A DNA stretch of 64,000 nucleotides, from assembly GCF_963678635.1 (NCBI RefSeq), contig NC_087065.1, forward strand, positions 22,199,480 to 22,263,479. Direction: 5' to 3'. Below are positions 12,400 through 24,949 of the stretch, piece after piece; within the stretch, counting starts at the first letter, position 1; each line of letters begins with the position of its first letter. The notes under the pieces are model-generated. The model did no database searches and had not been told where the DNA came from. It worked only from the letters and a program-made list of their open reading frames with translations. This stretch comes from Symsagittifera roscoffensis (taxonomy: Eukaryota > Xenacoelomorpha > Acoela > Convolutidae). The position numbers and the translations under genes were made by a program.

Positions 12400-13285
12400 T
12401 TCTTAAACGTTGTGCTCGGTGGTATTTCTTATTTTAAAGATCTATTGGTCGTGATTCGGATTCCATAGAAGTTCTCGTTTTGGTGGCAGTTTTTCTGCAT
12501 GCACTAGCAATTTAATAGTCTCTTCTATCGGGTTTATTTATAGTTTGTTTCCAATTTAAAAGCATCTCATAAAACTGAAGTCAGTGGTTCTCGTCCGGCT
12601 ACTGGCAATATTTATTTTGAAAGCTTTTACTGCCTTTCCTTTCCTTATTTAACTGTTGCCTGTGTAGAATGAAAAAAATCTATGCAAAGGTAGAATTCGA
12701 TTGCTTTCGTTTTGATCGCTCTCTCAAATCCGAGATTTAAAATAAAAACATTCTTAGCTCCAAAAAAAATCAGTTCAAAGAGACCATTTATTTTCTACAT
12801 TGTTGAAATTCATTTTTTTTTAATCCTCAAAACTACATTCTCGAGTTAGCTGTCCATGGAAGTCCATCCCTGGAGCCAGGCCTGGCCAGGGAAAAAACCA
12901 GGTCAAAGTCTTGCAAGGATTACCCTGGCTTTCCTGGATCGATGTAGGAGTCCAGGGCTGGTTTTCAAAGAATTTTTCTAGGAACCAGAGCTGGAATCCC
13001 AGGTTTAGGCAAAATTTAAAATCAACAATTGCCTACAAAACTGGCTGAAAGCTAAGAAAAATTGTCTCGATTAAGCTCACATGAGGAGGTAGCCAACATG
13101 AAGTTACAGAATTTTTTGTGTCCGAAGACGGAATACTTTCCTTCCCATATTAGCTACCAGTGAGCAAGCAAGAGAGTATCTGAAAAAACAAGAACATACA
13201 CTAGAAACCTGAAAACAAAAAATATCAGACATTATTTTAAGCTCAAATAGGATCCAAAATGAAATAGATCAAACCTACGCTTTCC
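12400..13285. other. No recognised gene; local CCTGG-rich patch at 12.86-13.0 kb
   Basis: The stretch 12860-13000 is unusually rich in CCTGG/CCAGG words (ccaggcctggccaggg, ccctggctttcctgg) compared with its AT-rich surroundings. It may be the core of a short palindromic repeat. No coding signal is recognised. Confidence 0.35.
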
Positions 13286-13289
13286 ATCG

Positions 13290-13445
13290 CGCAGGTATGT
13301 TTCGACCGTGCTCGAGATATGTTTCGACCTTGCTTGAGGTAGTTTTCGACCGTACTCGAGGTATGGCTCCACCGTGCTTGAGGTAAGTTTCGGCCGAGCT
13401 CGAGGTATGGTTCGATCGTGCTCGAGGTATGTTTCAACCGAGGAG
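13290..13445. repeat. 22-bp minisatellite, about 7 units
   Basis: Units of the form ctcgaggtatgtttcgaccgtg follow each other with substitutions (ctcgag/cttgag, gtttcgacc/gctccacc). Because 22 is not a multiple of three, minus-strand frames through it repeat every 22 residues (SSTVEPYLE, SSTVENYLK, SSTVETYL), which explains the apparently repetitive protein there. Confidence 0.75.
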
Positions 13446-15990
13446 TTTTTGCTCAGCCCAAACCCCGTCAGATTTCCAGTCGTATTGTAGTACAGAACGG
13501 CGACTCCAGTTGGTGGGTGCATTCCTGTTCTTGATTTGTAATCAACTCTTTCATCTTTTCCAACATGCTGGCACAAACTTTCTCTTTAAAAGAGTCATCT
13601 TCGTCGAAGCATTGCGTCAAACGCCCAGCAACAAAGGCTGGACTGGCTAACAGAGTCCTCAAAGCAACGGAGTCCCCATTGTCTGTGCACATTGTCGAAA
13701 ATCATACCACCAAGGGTCTGCCCATCTTGTTGAAAAGACCGGGCCACCCGTTTTTATCCATGACATCGAGAATTATTTGGTTCATTCCCGCTTTTTTTCC
13801 GGAACATTTTCATCCTCAGGTTCTTCCTGTAATAGACCAACTGGACAATACGGAGTAAGAATTTTATCAACTAACTTAATAAATTCCAAGACTAGCTCAT
13901 GATTTTTAACCATGGCGAACGGAAAGTAGCGTGTATCCATAAAATTGCACCTTTTTCTTATGATTTCAAGATGGAGGCGCTTAGGTTAATTTCGCAGAAT
14001 GGCGATGTGGGCTTAGACTTTTCTCCACAGAAAAGTTCCATCCCAATCGAATGTGGAGTCTCCGATATGGAATTCAAGAACAACTTTTGGAATGCCGTAT
14101 AGCTTCAGTTTTTGAAGTCCGACTGTTCACCCGTGCGCATAAATCCGTATTCATCAACGGATAAATAGGCCTCTGAAAAGGCATAGAAGGCTCAGTTCGG
14201 CGAATCTTAGCAACTTTTTTCTTTTTTAAGGAAAGTTGAGCGTCTAAACGGCGTCCACTTACAAAAGCTTCTATGATTTGATGAAGGAACCCACATTTAC
14301 AGATTGCTGCAAGTACTTCGAACTTGTCTTTCAAAGTGTAACCAATAACTTGACCTACTGTTTTTTTTTCGTTAAGAGAGTTTTCATAACACATAATCTT
14401 ATGTTCTGTAAACATTCTCACTAGAATGTGTTGACGAAAGAATTAGCAGATCCTAGGCCATCCCAGGAGTTTAAGGTATGTTGAAGTTTAAATTCTGTGA
14501 ATAATTGGTAGCTCAAAATTGAACTGAAATCTATAATCAAAAATTTTCTTTAACAGCTGGTAATAAATTCCAAAGGAAAGTCAACTCGCTTCAAAAACGA
14601 ATGATATATAATGAAATAACTATGAGCAAAACAAGGAAGTGAAATCTGAAGGAAAAGTTTTTTAAATAACTGTAAATAAGGTTCAAAGTAAAGCTGAAGT
14701 TCTGTGAATGAACTTCAAAGTTCTGTTAATAAATTTCGAAACCGAATAATATGTTTGAGCGTAATTTGTCCTAATTGACATTAGTACAAACAAAAAGGCG
14801 ACCGATTTTAGAAAAAAAAAACAGGCAAAAAAACTGCATTTTTTGAGCACTTCTGAAAGGTTTTGACCCATTCCTCCCCTTTGGGCAGTGAGAGGGTCAA
14901 ATCTCTGAAAGTGTGAGTCTACAACTCCCGCCCCTGCGTTGAAAATTGAGAAGTATGCCTGAGATGTTTTTCAATAACTGATCAATTTTTCATTAGAATC
15001 TCCCCAAATACATCACCAGGCTGATTTATGCGCACCTCAAACTTTACGAGGACACCTTTGAAATCAACAAATAAGATTTTCCCCTTAGCATGGTGGAAAA
15101 TACATTATAAAAATAAGCTCAGGGGGGTTTGTCCTAGGAAAGCAAAATCCAAGGAAAGGGTTCCTTAATTATTTGGAGGACCCTCATCCTAGGATTTTGT
15201 AAACATAAGAAATTTTCCACTCAAAAAGCAGAAGACTCCCTACTTAGGATCTTGCTAAGCTTAGCTTAACAGCAAGGGGACACGACAAAAAATTCTTCCT
15301 CATTCCAGTTTTTGGGGCCCTAATTATTGGTTCTGGTTAATTATATGAATCATATTAATTGTTATATTTGTTTCGGGCAAATGAATTTTCGACCTAGTTG
15401 AAATTTGTTAGTGAAAGTGGAATTGACTTTTATGGTACATAATAAAAATTCGCCGACTTTTCGACAGTTTTAATTTGCAAATTAAATCTAAGTCTCACTA
15501 TTATTTTAGTTAAAATACTACGGAGCAAAAACTAAATTAAAATTTAATCAGATCAAGAATGACAAAATATAGAATGATCAAACATCACCTTATCCTTTAG
15601 GATTAAATTTTCAGTTGTTTAATCATTTCACTCATTTGAGTATTAAGTGTATCATATTCAAGAGAATCTTCCTCATCCTCATCTACGAAAACACGTCTGT
15701 TTTTACCGTTTTTTTTTCCGTACGAGCTCAGTCAATTGTGATGATCAACTGCCTCTTAGCTCTTTGTTTTCAGCTGTTGTTTTTGACTGCTCTGAGAGCA
15801 TGGTGCCACATTCTCGTCTTGTCTAATTCTGTCGTTTTTTTTTTTCTTCAAATTCACATTATAAATTGAACCAGATATTTGGAAAAAAAATAGTTTAGGC
15901 AAAACCTAAAATCAAAAAATGTGCGCTCAGGCGTGCAATTGTACATCAGAAAAAATACTCGTACAAAACCTTATTTTATTACAATCCAAA
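13446..15990. other. No confident gene; two unplaced minus-strand frames
   Basis: Minus-strand frames at 13468-13692 (LTQCFDEDDSFKEKVCASML) and 14074-14421 (GYTLKDKFEVLAAICKCGF) have protein-like composition but no domain I recognise and no clear splice sites joining them. They could be remnants of one transposon gene. The rest, 14.4-15.9 kb, is AT-rich without features. Confidence 0.3.
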
Positions 15991-16029
15991 AGTAACCAAC
16001 AAAACTCACTCGTTATAGCTGACGTTGGC

Positions 16030-17720
16030 AAGCCATTCATGCATGACCTATGAACACACAGAAAAAATTCTTGGAATAAAATCAAGTTTCAACACGAAGC
16101 GAGTTGAAGCACCATTGGCAAAGATAAGAAGACTTATAAGATGAAAAAGTGCGTAGCTAAATTATTCAAAGGTGTGAGAGCTCAAGTAAAGTTCAATAGT
16201 CTCGACAAACAATAGTGAAAAATACCAGTTTTGTGATGACAAGTAGATTGGATCAAAAACAACCCGGCGGAAGTTATGGTGTTTTTAACGCTTAACGTCG
16301 CAATTTAAGGAAATAAAAATAATTTGCTCACCAACGCAATCAAATTGACTCCCACTTTTCCTCAAAAATAACAAAAAATCTGAAAAAAAAATTGAGCATG
16401 ACTTAATAACACAAAAACAAATTTTTTCTTGAAATAAAGATCAATTTTCGAAATCAAAATGTTCAGACACCATTGCTACTTATAAGCAGCATTACCAACC
16501 CAAAAGTCATTGCTTTGTCATTAACAGCTGTGAGAGTTCAAGTAAAGTTCCAAAACCTTGAACAAAAAACAGTGAAAAGTACCCGTTTTATGATGACAAA
16601 TTCATTGGGTCAAATTAAAACCGAGCGCAACTTTTTTTGTTTCCTACGCTTAATCAGTAAACTCATGGAATCAAATAAAGTTTAGGTAGCCAAGACAAAC
16701 AAATTGACTCCAACAAATTCTCAAAATGAAAATAAAAAATACAAAAAATGTTTAAGAAATAGAAACACATTTTCTTGAAATAAAGATCAAGTTTCAAAAC
16801 CAAGTTTTTTAAGGCATCATTGGCACGTATTGGTGGTATTATTAACTCAAAAAAGCATCGCTCTATCATTAAAAGTTGTGAGAGCTCAAGTAAAGTTCCA
16901 TAACCTCGACCAAAAATAAGCAATGAACCCAACGCAAATTGTATTCTTTTTAAAATGCTTAACCTGTTGATTTAAAAAACTAAAGGAAATTTAGCTAGCC
17001 AAGAAAATCACGTTGACTCCCACAGGTGCTCAAAAATAAAAAGAAAAAAATACAAAAAAATGCACCTGAGCTATTAACAAATGGAAACACGTTTTTTTGA
17101 AATAAAGATCAAATTTCGAAACCAAGTTTTGAGGCATCATTGGCCCGTATAGGTGGCATTATTAATCCATAAAAGCTATATCATTTCATGTTGTGAGAGC
17201 TCAAGTAGAGTTCAATAACATCGACAAAAAATTAATGAATAGTATCATATTTGTGATGACAATTTCACTGGGTCAAAAACAACCCAGGGCAAATTGTATT
17301 ATGTTTCCAATACTTAACCTGTTGACTTAAAAAAACAAACGAAATTTAGCTCACCAAGACAATCAAGTTGACTCCCACACTCCTCAAAATTGAAAAACCT
17401 TTGTACAATAAATATGCGCATGGCCTATTAACACAGAGAAAGACCAATTTCTTGAAAGAAAAATCAGTTTTCAAAACCAAGCATTTTAAGGCATCATTGG
17501 TACGTATAAGTAGCCTTGACAAACCAAAAACCTATCGCTATATCGTCAAAAAAGTACCAATTTTGTGACGACAAGTTCATTGGGTCGAAATAAGCCCAGC
17601 GTAAATTGTATTTTGTTTGCAACAATAAACGGGTGAGGTCAAGTAAATAAAAACAATTTAGCTCGCCAAGACAATTACACTGACTCCCACATGTCCTCAA
17701 AATTGAAAAAAAAATGAGCA
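16030..17720. repeat. Satellite array, about 345-bp period, 4-5 units
   Basis: The landmark 'gtgagagctcaagtaaagtt' recurs near 16177, 16531, 16877 and 17195. Between landmarks come 'gtgatgacaagttcattggg', 'aaatttagctcgccaagaca', 'gactcccacangtcctcaaa', 'gcatgacctattaacaca' and 'ggcatcattggcacgtataa' in constant order. The last unit is truncated near 17.7 kb. Related units lie inside the 6.86-kb tandem repeat (22120-22830 and 28980-29690). Confidence 0.8.
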
Positions 17721-19340
17721 AAATTTGCTGTCTTCAATGTTCATAGGTCCAAGATTTAAAAATCAGCCGCATAAGTCCCAAAATTTTTCTTCTTGAAATC
17801 TGATTGGTTGAAAGTTGAGCCATCAAATAGATGGATTAGTTTCTTTATTGTTAAGACAGAAAAAATTCAGGCGGACGAATAGTGACCGCCGCAGTCGCGC
17901 CAACGTATTGAGAGCTTGCAAAAGAGGTAAGGTCCAAATACGAAAACGCAGTGCGTCTACCGGTGACGTAAAACCGAGAGTCAGGTAAATTAATTTGAGA
18001 CAAACCGACTGGTTTTAAGGCTTGGGCGACTGTTTTTTTTATTTTGGACAGATAAATATGAGTTGTAAGGAAAATATCTTGTAACAGTTGTTGTTGTACT
18101 GTGTGCACTTTTCTATTTTTCAGAAACTAAACTTGCAATTTGAACGGATTTTAATTGTTGTCTTGTTTTTCAGTCATTAAGTTATCATCAAACATAAGCT
18201 TATTTAAGTTTTCTTAACTAATTCAAATTTTTATTCTAGTCGCTTTAGGCTAGATTAAAATCTTGAAACAGTTTACCCCTAGAACTCTAAATAAGAAGGT
18301 TAAGATAAGAAATAATATTAAAACTGGATAAAAAACTTTTAATATTAACGTTCATCAACAAAAATTCAACCACTCCAACGAAGTGAAAGCTGTCAAGATC
18401 AAACAGATAATAAGAAATAAATCATTTGAAAATTTTGCAATCAGAACACTTCCCTCACTCGTGAAAAAAGGCTTACAATATGAAATACTTACTCGGAAAA
18501 CATACATACTATACTGCCTTTACTTTTTCCTCGATTACCCGAAACAGTGGGAAAAAAAGTTCAGAAAAAAGTGAAGAGTAATTCCAAAGATCAGAGTGGA
18601 GTATGGGCCAAGAATTGGTTGAAAAGTTATTTAAAAAACATTTTGCCAAAACTTTACAGCTCTGGAAACTTACAGAACTGAGAGGTGCGGTGCTACCAAT
18701 TAAAATTCAAAATTAGGATTGAAAAAATAGTTAAATTGGATAAACTACGGGTACTGCATTAGGTTAAATGATTCTAAATAAAGCTTCGTATAGTATTTAT
18801 TAGATTAAGATGGAAGTGATTCACGTTTCTTCTTTCAGAATTTTGTACACTTGCTTGAGTATTTGTTTCTATGCGATTGATTTGTATCGATGTTTTCTAC
18901 TCTTCCAGGACAAAATGGTATCCAGCAGTTTCTCCAAATCGGAGGATCCACAGTTCGTTTTTTCAGATTGTGTATCCCAAGGAGACTGCTATTGACTCAA
19001 GCTAGTTTCGTTTTTTTTTGGGTTGACTCCATGGAAGTTTTGGTGTTAAGATTTTCTAATGAGTCGGACACCAGGAATAGCTTGCGTACCGCTGATTTAT
19101 CAGTGAAGATATGTTTATACAATGATCCGCTGGAGTTCGATATCACTGGGTTGTTGCTCGACTTTTGATGTCTAAGGTTTTCTAGAGCATTTTGGTTTTC
19201 TGTTATAATGCTTTTCAAATGATGCACTATTTAATTTCGATATCAAATGATGCACTGATTTTATTTGAAAATTATTCGATAACAAATAATTTCAAATGAT
19301 GCACTGTTTAATGTTGTCGCCATTATTTGAAATCACAATG
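17720..19340. repeat. Diverged copy of the 22.85-24.95 kb part of the tandem unit
   Basis: The order of sequence words matches the later unit: 'gaatagtgaccgccgcagtc', 'gcttatttaagttttcttaa', 'aaatcatttgaaaattttgc', 'gtatcccaaggagactgcta' and 'tatcactgggttgttgctcg'. It lacks the roughly 590-bp insertion found at 23531-24117. No intact gene is recognised. Confidence 0.7.
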
Positions 19341-20194
19341 GCGACCAAGTGGTGAAACGCCTAGAAGTTGTTAAGGTTCATTGATACAGCAAGTAAGAAA
19401 AGCAAAAAAGATTTAAAAGGTTGTTTGTGGCAAAAAAAAAACCTGTTTCTCGATTACACGACACTGCTCTGTCTGCCAAAATTAGTAAGTATTTGTTTAG
19501 ATTTTAGTTAGGTATTCGATCACAGACAGTTACAGAGAAAACTAATATGAAAAAGTCGTCTGAAAAGTATTTTTTTTTACTTCGTTTTCAATTTGTGAAG
19601 ATTTTTGTCAAATATGCTCAATAGGTGTTAAGGTAATGGTAACTTCACGATTTCTTCGAAGTATCCGTGCCTTGCATGGGTACTGGTTTAGCGAAGTTGC
19701 TGGCAAATAGGCAAAGTGCTTAATTATCGTTTTGCTTTTGTTCAGCCCTCAAGTCTTTTTTAGCTCGCTCAATAGTACAGATTAATATGAAGTTGTCACA
19801 TGAGCAGCTCCGCTTTCTTTTTAACGATCCTTTTTATAACAGCTCAAGACTGATTCTGAAATCATGCCAGCTACAAAAAAATCTGGTTTGGCGGTGTAAA
19901 ATGCTTTATAAATTTCTGAACTATTTCGCGACAATCTCCTTGGCAGCTCATGTGCTAAGTCATCAAGGTGATAGCACTTTAATAAACATGTAATTGACAT
20001 TTTAAATTGTTTTGCTCAAATTTTTAGACTATACCCAAATTATACCCTTCCTAAAGTTTGTTGAGCTACAAAAGAGGCTCCACACTTTGATATAATTTCA
20101 TAAGCAGTTGCTCCGGTACTTTTTGCGTAATTTTTGATTGACTGAAAAATCTAAAAATGATCGGTTTTCAAAGAGTGAAAACAAGGCAGGTTAT

Positions 20195-20345
20195 TTCACA
20201 CCTTTCATACTTCTGTTCACATCTTTCACACCTTTTGAAACTTCACTTCACACCTGCTGAGGCTTCTGTTCACACCTTTTGAACCTCCCCTTCACACCTG
20301 TTAAGACTGCCATTCACACCTTTAGCACTTCTTTTTCACCTTTTT
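20195..20345. repeat. Minisatellite 'ttcacacctttt...' (also 27054-27203 and 34635-34755)
   Basis: About six imperfect units of 25-30 bp, each beginning ttcacacctt and ending in gaacttc or similar. The array immediately precedes the target-site duplication of the MULE-family element in all three copies. Confidence 0.7.
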
Positions 20346-20974
20346 GAATCCATCATACGGGGTGCCGGACATCATGCCGACGGGATTTCAAGCCGAATCG
20401 TAAAATTAGGGACTTAAAGCGGAAAAGCGTGTATCGTGTATCGGAAAATCGAATCTAGAGCATCATCCTAAATGTGTATCAGAATGCAGGAATTGAGAAG
20501 GATGAAGATTCTAAAAAATGGAGAGCAAAAATAAATCAAAATTCAAACTGCAAAAATTCAAACTTGAACGTAAACGACTTTCCTTTAAAAGTAGAGAAAA
20601 CTGAACACGACTTATATAAGTGTCTTCAATAGGTTCATTGACACTTAAATGATTCCAATTGATCAAATCTATCAATTCTACATTAAAAAATTGCACAATT
20701 CTGATAAGCTTGAAAACTAAATTTTATTTTTATAAAAATGGAGAATTCAACGTCAAACGTGGAAAACATTTTTGATTACGCAAACAAAAGATTAAATAAG
20801 GCATGAAAGATGGAAATTTAGAGATGGTTTTTGGTGATGGCTCTTTAAAAAAAAACAGGACAGATGGGTTTGACTTTGTTTCTGTAATGTATAGCAACAT
20901 TTTTATTGCGATAATTTAGTTTTACAATAATTAGTTACGAGTATTGTCTGTAACTTGGTGCATTTTTGCTTGAC

Positions 20975-21112
20975 CTAATTGTTGTTCACATGTTCGTCCT
21001 CGCCACTGTTACTTGTGCCTAAGCTATTTTTGTCTGATACTTCCTGTGGAGGGCTGGAATCTGTGGCTTCAACCGAAACATTGTTTGAGCTGCTGGGATC
21101 ATCTGCGTTGAC
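20975..21112 (-). pseudogene. Captured 3'-terminal exon inside the MULE-family element
   Basis: On the minus strand a good splice acceptor (ttctttccag) precedes 45 codons beginning VNADDPSSSN, rich in Ser, Asp, Glu and Asn, ending GEDEHVNNN and TAG. The same exon with acceptor and stop recurs at 27834-27971 and 41938-42075. It looks like the acidic C-terminal exon of a host gene carried by the transposon. The parent gene is not in the window and the exon alone gives no function. Confidence 0.5.
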
Positions 21113-21417
21113 CTGGAAAGAAAATCAAACTCATATAATTGAAACAATATAATTGATAATTTGACGACATAAATAACTATCCTATAAGTATAATCGACAC
21201 GATAAACGATTTAAAAATAGAACAGATTGATTCGATCTTATTGTTGAGGCTTTTTAACTGATTTTATGACACCTTGAGGCTTTCCGATTGATTGATTCAA
21301 TACAATTTTGATGCAGAGCTCTTTTCGCATCGAGAAGTTACCTGTAACTAAACTTAGATTCGTTTAGCAGTTGGGTGATCTGAAATATGAGTACAAAAAC
21401 TAAACAATTCTGATCAG

Positions 21418-21675
21418 ATGAATGAATTCTCTCGAGCCGTATCTCAACTATCTCTGGCGTCTGCCGAACTGAACGCTTTGTGGAAACCTCCCCTAGACGG
21501 CAGATGTGTGGAAGTTCCGACCTCCCTCCAAGATCCAGATCAACCAGGGTACTCTGCAGAATATATGGGGTTTTCCCCCAGTAGCACCGCGGACTTGAGA
21601 CACCCAGCCTTCCCCGCGGACAGAAGAACAAACGAAACCCAGCAATGCCTTCTTCTCACTCCAAATGATGTTTAG
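21418..21675 (+). pseudogene. LINE N-terminal fragment (with copies at 28277 and 45218)
   Basis: An 85-codon frame begins MNEFSRAVSQLSLASAELNA and ends at ETQQCLLL followed by unrelated codons. The copy at 45.2-45.5 kb continues from QQCLLL into a 2A-like motif and a PHD-like finger, which identifies this as the truncated front of a LINE protein. Here it breaks just before the 2A motif, so it encodes nothing functional. Confidence 0.55.
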
Positions 21676-23530
21676 GAAAGTTGAAATATAAAACACGGTT
21701 GAAAGCAATTTTTTGTTTATAATTTATGAATTTCAAAAACCGTCTGAAATTATAAACGAATCCCAATCCTAAGTGATTCATTGTCATGAATAACGCTTAT
21801 TATGGACAAAACGTGCCTAAATTTTTGAAAAGCAACGTTTTACAGATCAAAAGATTGTGATTTGAGGTGCTTGTAAAGTTAAAATTTCGGCCTGAAGTCC
21901 CTTCGGCTTGAAGTCCCGTCGGCTTGTTGTCCTAGACCCCATCATACGAACATCATTCCATCACTTTCACCTGCTACTGCTGTTTCAGTTCATTATGACT
22001 ATTCCTAATTGTGACATTACCCGGGTGGGTATTCACAAGTACCAAAATGATAAATCAGTCCCATTTGTACCAAAAACATTCAATTGGCCTAAGACTATTA
22101 AGCCGACTACTTTAAGCTCTTGGGTCAACCCGGGTCCCACAAATTCTCAAAATGAAAATAAAAGTACAAAAAATGTTTAACAAATAGAAAAACATTTTCT
22201 TGAATTAAAGATCAAGTTTCGAAATCAACTTTTTCAAGGCATAATTGGCACGTATAAGTGACATTATTAACTCAAAACGCATCGCTCTATCATTAAAAGT
22301 TGTGAGAGCGCAAGTAAAGTTCCATAACCTCGACCAAAAAAAAACACTGAAAAGTATCATATTTGTGATGACAATTTCATTGGGTCAAAAATAACACAGC
22401 GCAAAATGTATTCTGTTTCCAAAGTTTAACCTGTTGATTTAATAAAATAAACGAAATTTAGCTAGCCAAGACTATCAAGTTGTCTCCCACAGGTCCTCAA
22501 AAATGGAAAAAAAAACCTAGTACAATATACAGCGCATGACCTATTAACACACAGGAACACAAATTTCTTGATCAATTTTTAAAACCAAGCTCTTTGAGGC
22601 ATCATTGGTACGTATAAATAGCTTTAACGAACTAAAAAAAGCATCGCTATATCATCAAAAAAAATACCCGTTTTGTCACGACACGTTCATTGAGTCAAAA
22701 TATACCTAGCGAAAATTTTATTTTGTTTCCAACACTTAACGGGTGAAGTCAAGTAAATTAAATTAATTTAGCTCGCCAAGACAATTACACTGACTCCCAC
22801 ATGTCCTCAAAATTGAAAAAAATAAACAAAAATTGCACATGTTTCACAGTCTTCAATGTTCATAGATCCAAGATTTAAAAATCAGCCGCATAAGTCCCAA
22901 AATCATTCTTCTTGAATTCTGATTGATTGAAAGTTGAGCCATCAAATAGATGGATTAATTTTTTTTTGTTAATACAGAAAAAATTCAAGCGGCCGAATAG
23001 TGACCGCCGCAGTCGCGCCAACGTATTGAGAGCTTGCAAAAGAGGTAAGGTCTAAATACAAACCGCAGTGCGTCTACAGGTGACGTAAAACCGAGAATCA
23101 GGAAAATTAATTTGAGACAAACTGAATGGTTTTAAGACTTGTGCGACTGTTTTTTTCATTTTGGACAGATGAATATGAGTTGTTAGGAAAACATCTTGTA
23201 ACAGTTGTTGTTGTATTGTGTGCACTTTTCTACTTTTCAGAAACTAAACTTGCAATTTGAACGGATTTTAATTGTTGTTTTGTTTTTCAGTGATTAAGTT
23301 ATCATCAAACATAAGCTTATTTAAGTTTTCTTAACTTATTCAAATTTTTATTCTAGTCGCTTTAGGCTAGATTAAAATCTTGAAACATTTTCCCCTAGAA
23401 CTCTAAATAAGAAGGTTAAGATAAAGAATAACATTAAAACTGGATAAAAAAACTTTTAATAATAACGTTCATCAACAATAACTCAACCACTCCAACAACG
23501 AAGTGAAAGCTGTCAAGATCAAACAGATAA

Positions 23531-24117
23531 TAAAAAATTACAGAAACTCCTAGCTTAGGAGATATGGACGATTTTACGATTTAAAAAAAAATCAAAAAAA
23601 AATCTAATTTTAAATTTTTGTTTTTCTTTTATTTTTTTACCGGCGGTTGCCTGCTTACGTAGGTATAATATAGGCTTCTGATTAGAATGACAAAACTTGA
23701 CCCTCCAAATGCTCGTTGGTTAGGAGATATGGACGGTTTTACGATTTTGAAAGAAAAAAAGTTCAAAAAAAATCTAAATTTAAATTTATGTTTTTCTTTT
23801 CTTTGCTTTTTAACCGGCGGTTGCCTGCTAACGAAGGTATAATATAGATTTGGGATTAAAATGACAATACTTGACTGTCCAAATGCTCGTAGCTTAAGAG
23901 ATATGGATGAAATTACAAATTTTCAACAATTTCTAAAAACATTTAAAAAAAATCTTTTACTGATTGTGAAAGATGTATGCATAGCTAGGGTAGGCGTTTG
24001 TGGGCCATATGGCCCCGTTGTCTATCCTCTCATTTTGATATTTACTTATAACGATGAATTGCCAAATTTATGTAATGAATGACCGTAGAAATTTTTTCTT
24101 TCTTTCTTTCTTTCTTA
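23531..24117 (+). mobile_element. Retroposon-like insertion ending in (TTTC)n
   Basis: Relative to the diverged paralogue at 18.4 kb, which runs from 'aaacagataataa' into 'aaatcatttgaaaattttgc', this unit has about 590 extra bases. The insertion holds two and a half internal repeats of roughly 165-175 bp ('ggagatatggacgattttac', 'ccggcggttgcctgct', 'ggtataatata') and ends in a TTTC microsatellite. That looks like a SINE or other retroposon with a simple-sequence tail; the class is not identified. Copy 2 is at 30389-30975. Confidence 0.55.
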
Positions 24118-24949
24118 AATAAATCATTTGAAAATTTTGCAATCAGAACACTTCCCTCACTCGTGAAAAAGGCTTACAATATATTATACTTACTCGTAAT
24201 ACATACATACTATACTGCCTTTACCTTTTCCTCGATTACACGAAACAGTGGAAAAAAGTTAAGAGAAAATTGAAGAGTAATTCCAAAGATCAGAGTGGAG
24301 TATGGGCTAAGAATTGGTTGAAAAGTTATTTAAAAAAGATTTAGCCAAAACTTTACAGCTCTGGAAACTTACAAAACTGAGAGGTGCGGTGCGACCAATT
24401 AAAATTCAAAATAAGATTGAAAAAATAGTTGAACTGGATGAACTACGAATACTGCATTAGGTTGAATGATTCTAAATAAAGCTGTGTATAGTGTTTATTA
24501 GATTTAGATGGAAGTGATTCACTTTTCTTTTTTCAGAATTTTGTACACTTGCTTGAGTATTTGACTTTATGTGATTGAATTGTATCGATGTTTTCTACTC
24601 TTCCAAGCCGAAATGGTATCCAGCAGTCTCTCCAAATCGGAGGTTCCACGGTTCGTTTTTTCAGATTGTGTATCCCAAGGAGACTGCTATTCACTCAAGC
24701 TAGTTTCGTTTTTTTTTTGGGTTGATCCATCGAGACTATAACTGGAAGTTTTGGTGTTAAGGTTTTCTACTGAGTCGGACACCAGGAATAGCTTGCGTAC
24801 CGCTGATTTAACAGTGAAGATAAGTTTATACAATGATCCGCTGGAGTTCGATATCACTGGGTTGTTGCTCGACTTTTGATGTCTAAGGTTTTCTAGAGCA
24901 TTTTTGGTTTTCTGTTATAATGCTTTTCAAATGATATACTGTTTAATTT

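Larger units (their letters stand above)
20360..21939. mobile_element. Non-autonomous MULE-family element, copy 1 (Pack-MULE-like)
   Basis: The left end starts GGGTGCCGGACATCATGCCG and the right end finishes CGGCTTGTTGTCCTAGACCC, its imperfect inverted complement; each is followed inward by a second block (ttcaagccga / tcggcttgaa). The element is flanked by the 9-bp duplication CATCATACG (20351-20359 and 21940-21948), a size typical of Mutator-like elements. No transposase is inside. Instead it carries a minus-strand terminal exon (20975-21112) and a fragment of a LINE N-terminus (21418-21675). The transposase-bearing relative with the same termini is at 38095-39505. Confidence 0.8.

Noticed and set aside
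13232-13576. Repetitive secreted-looking protein on the minus strand
   Set aside because: Its repeats follow entirely from the 22-bp minisatellite. There is no leader or supporting motif.
14074-14421. Minus-strand 115-codon frame as a real gene
   Set aside because: Protein-like composition, but no recognisable domain, no neighbouring exon with matching phase, and a repeat-rich setting; left as unplaced.
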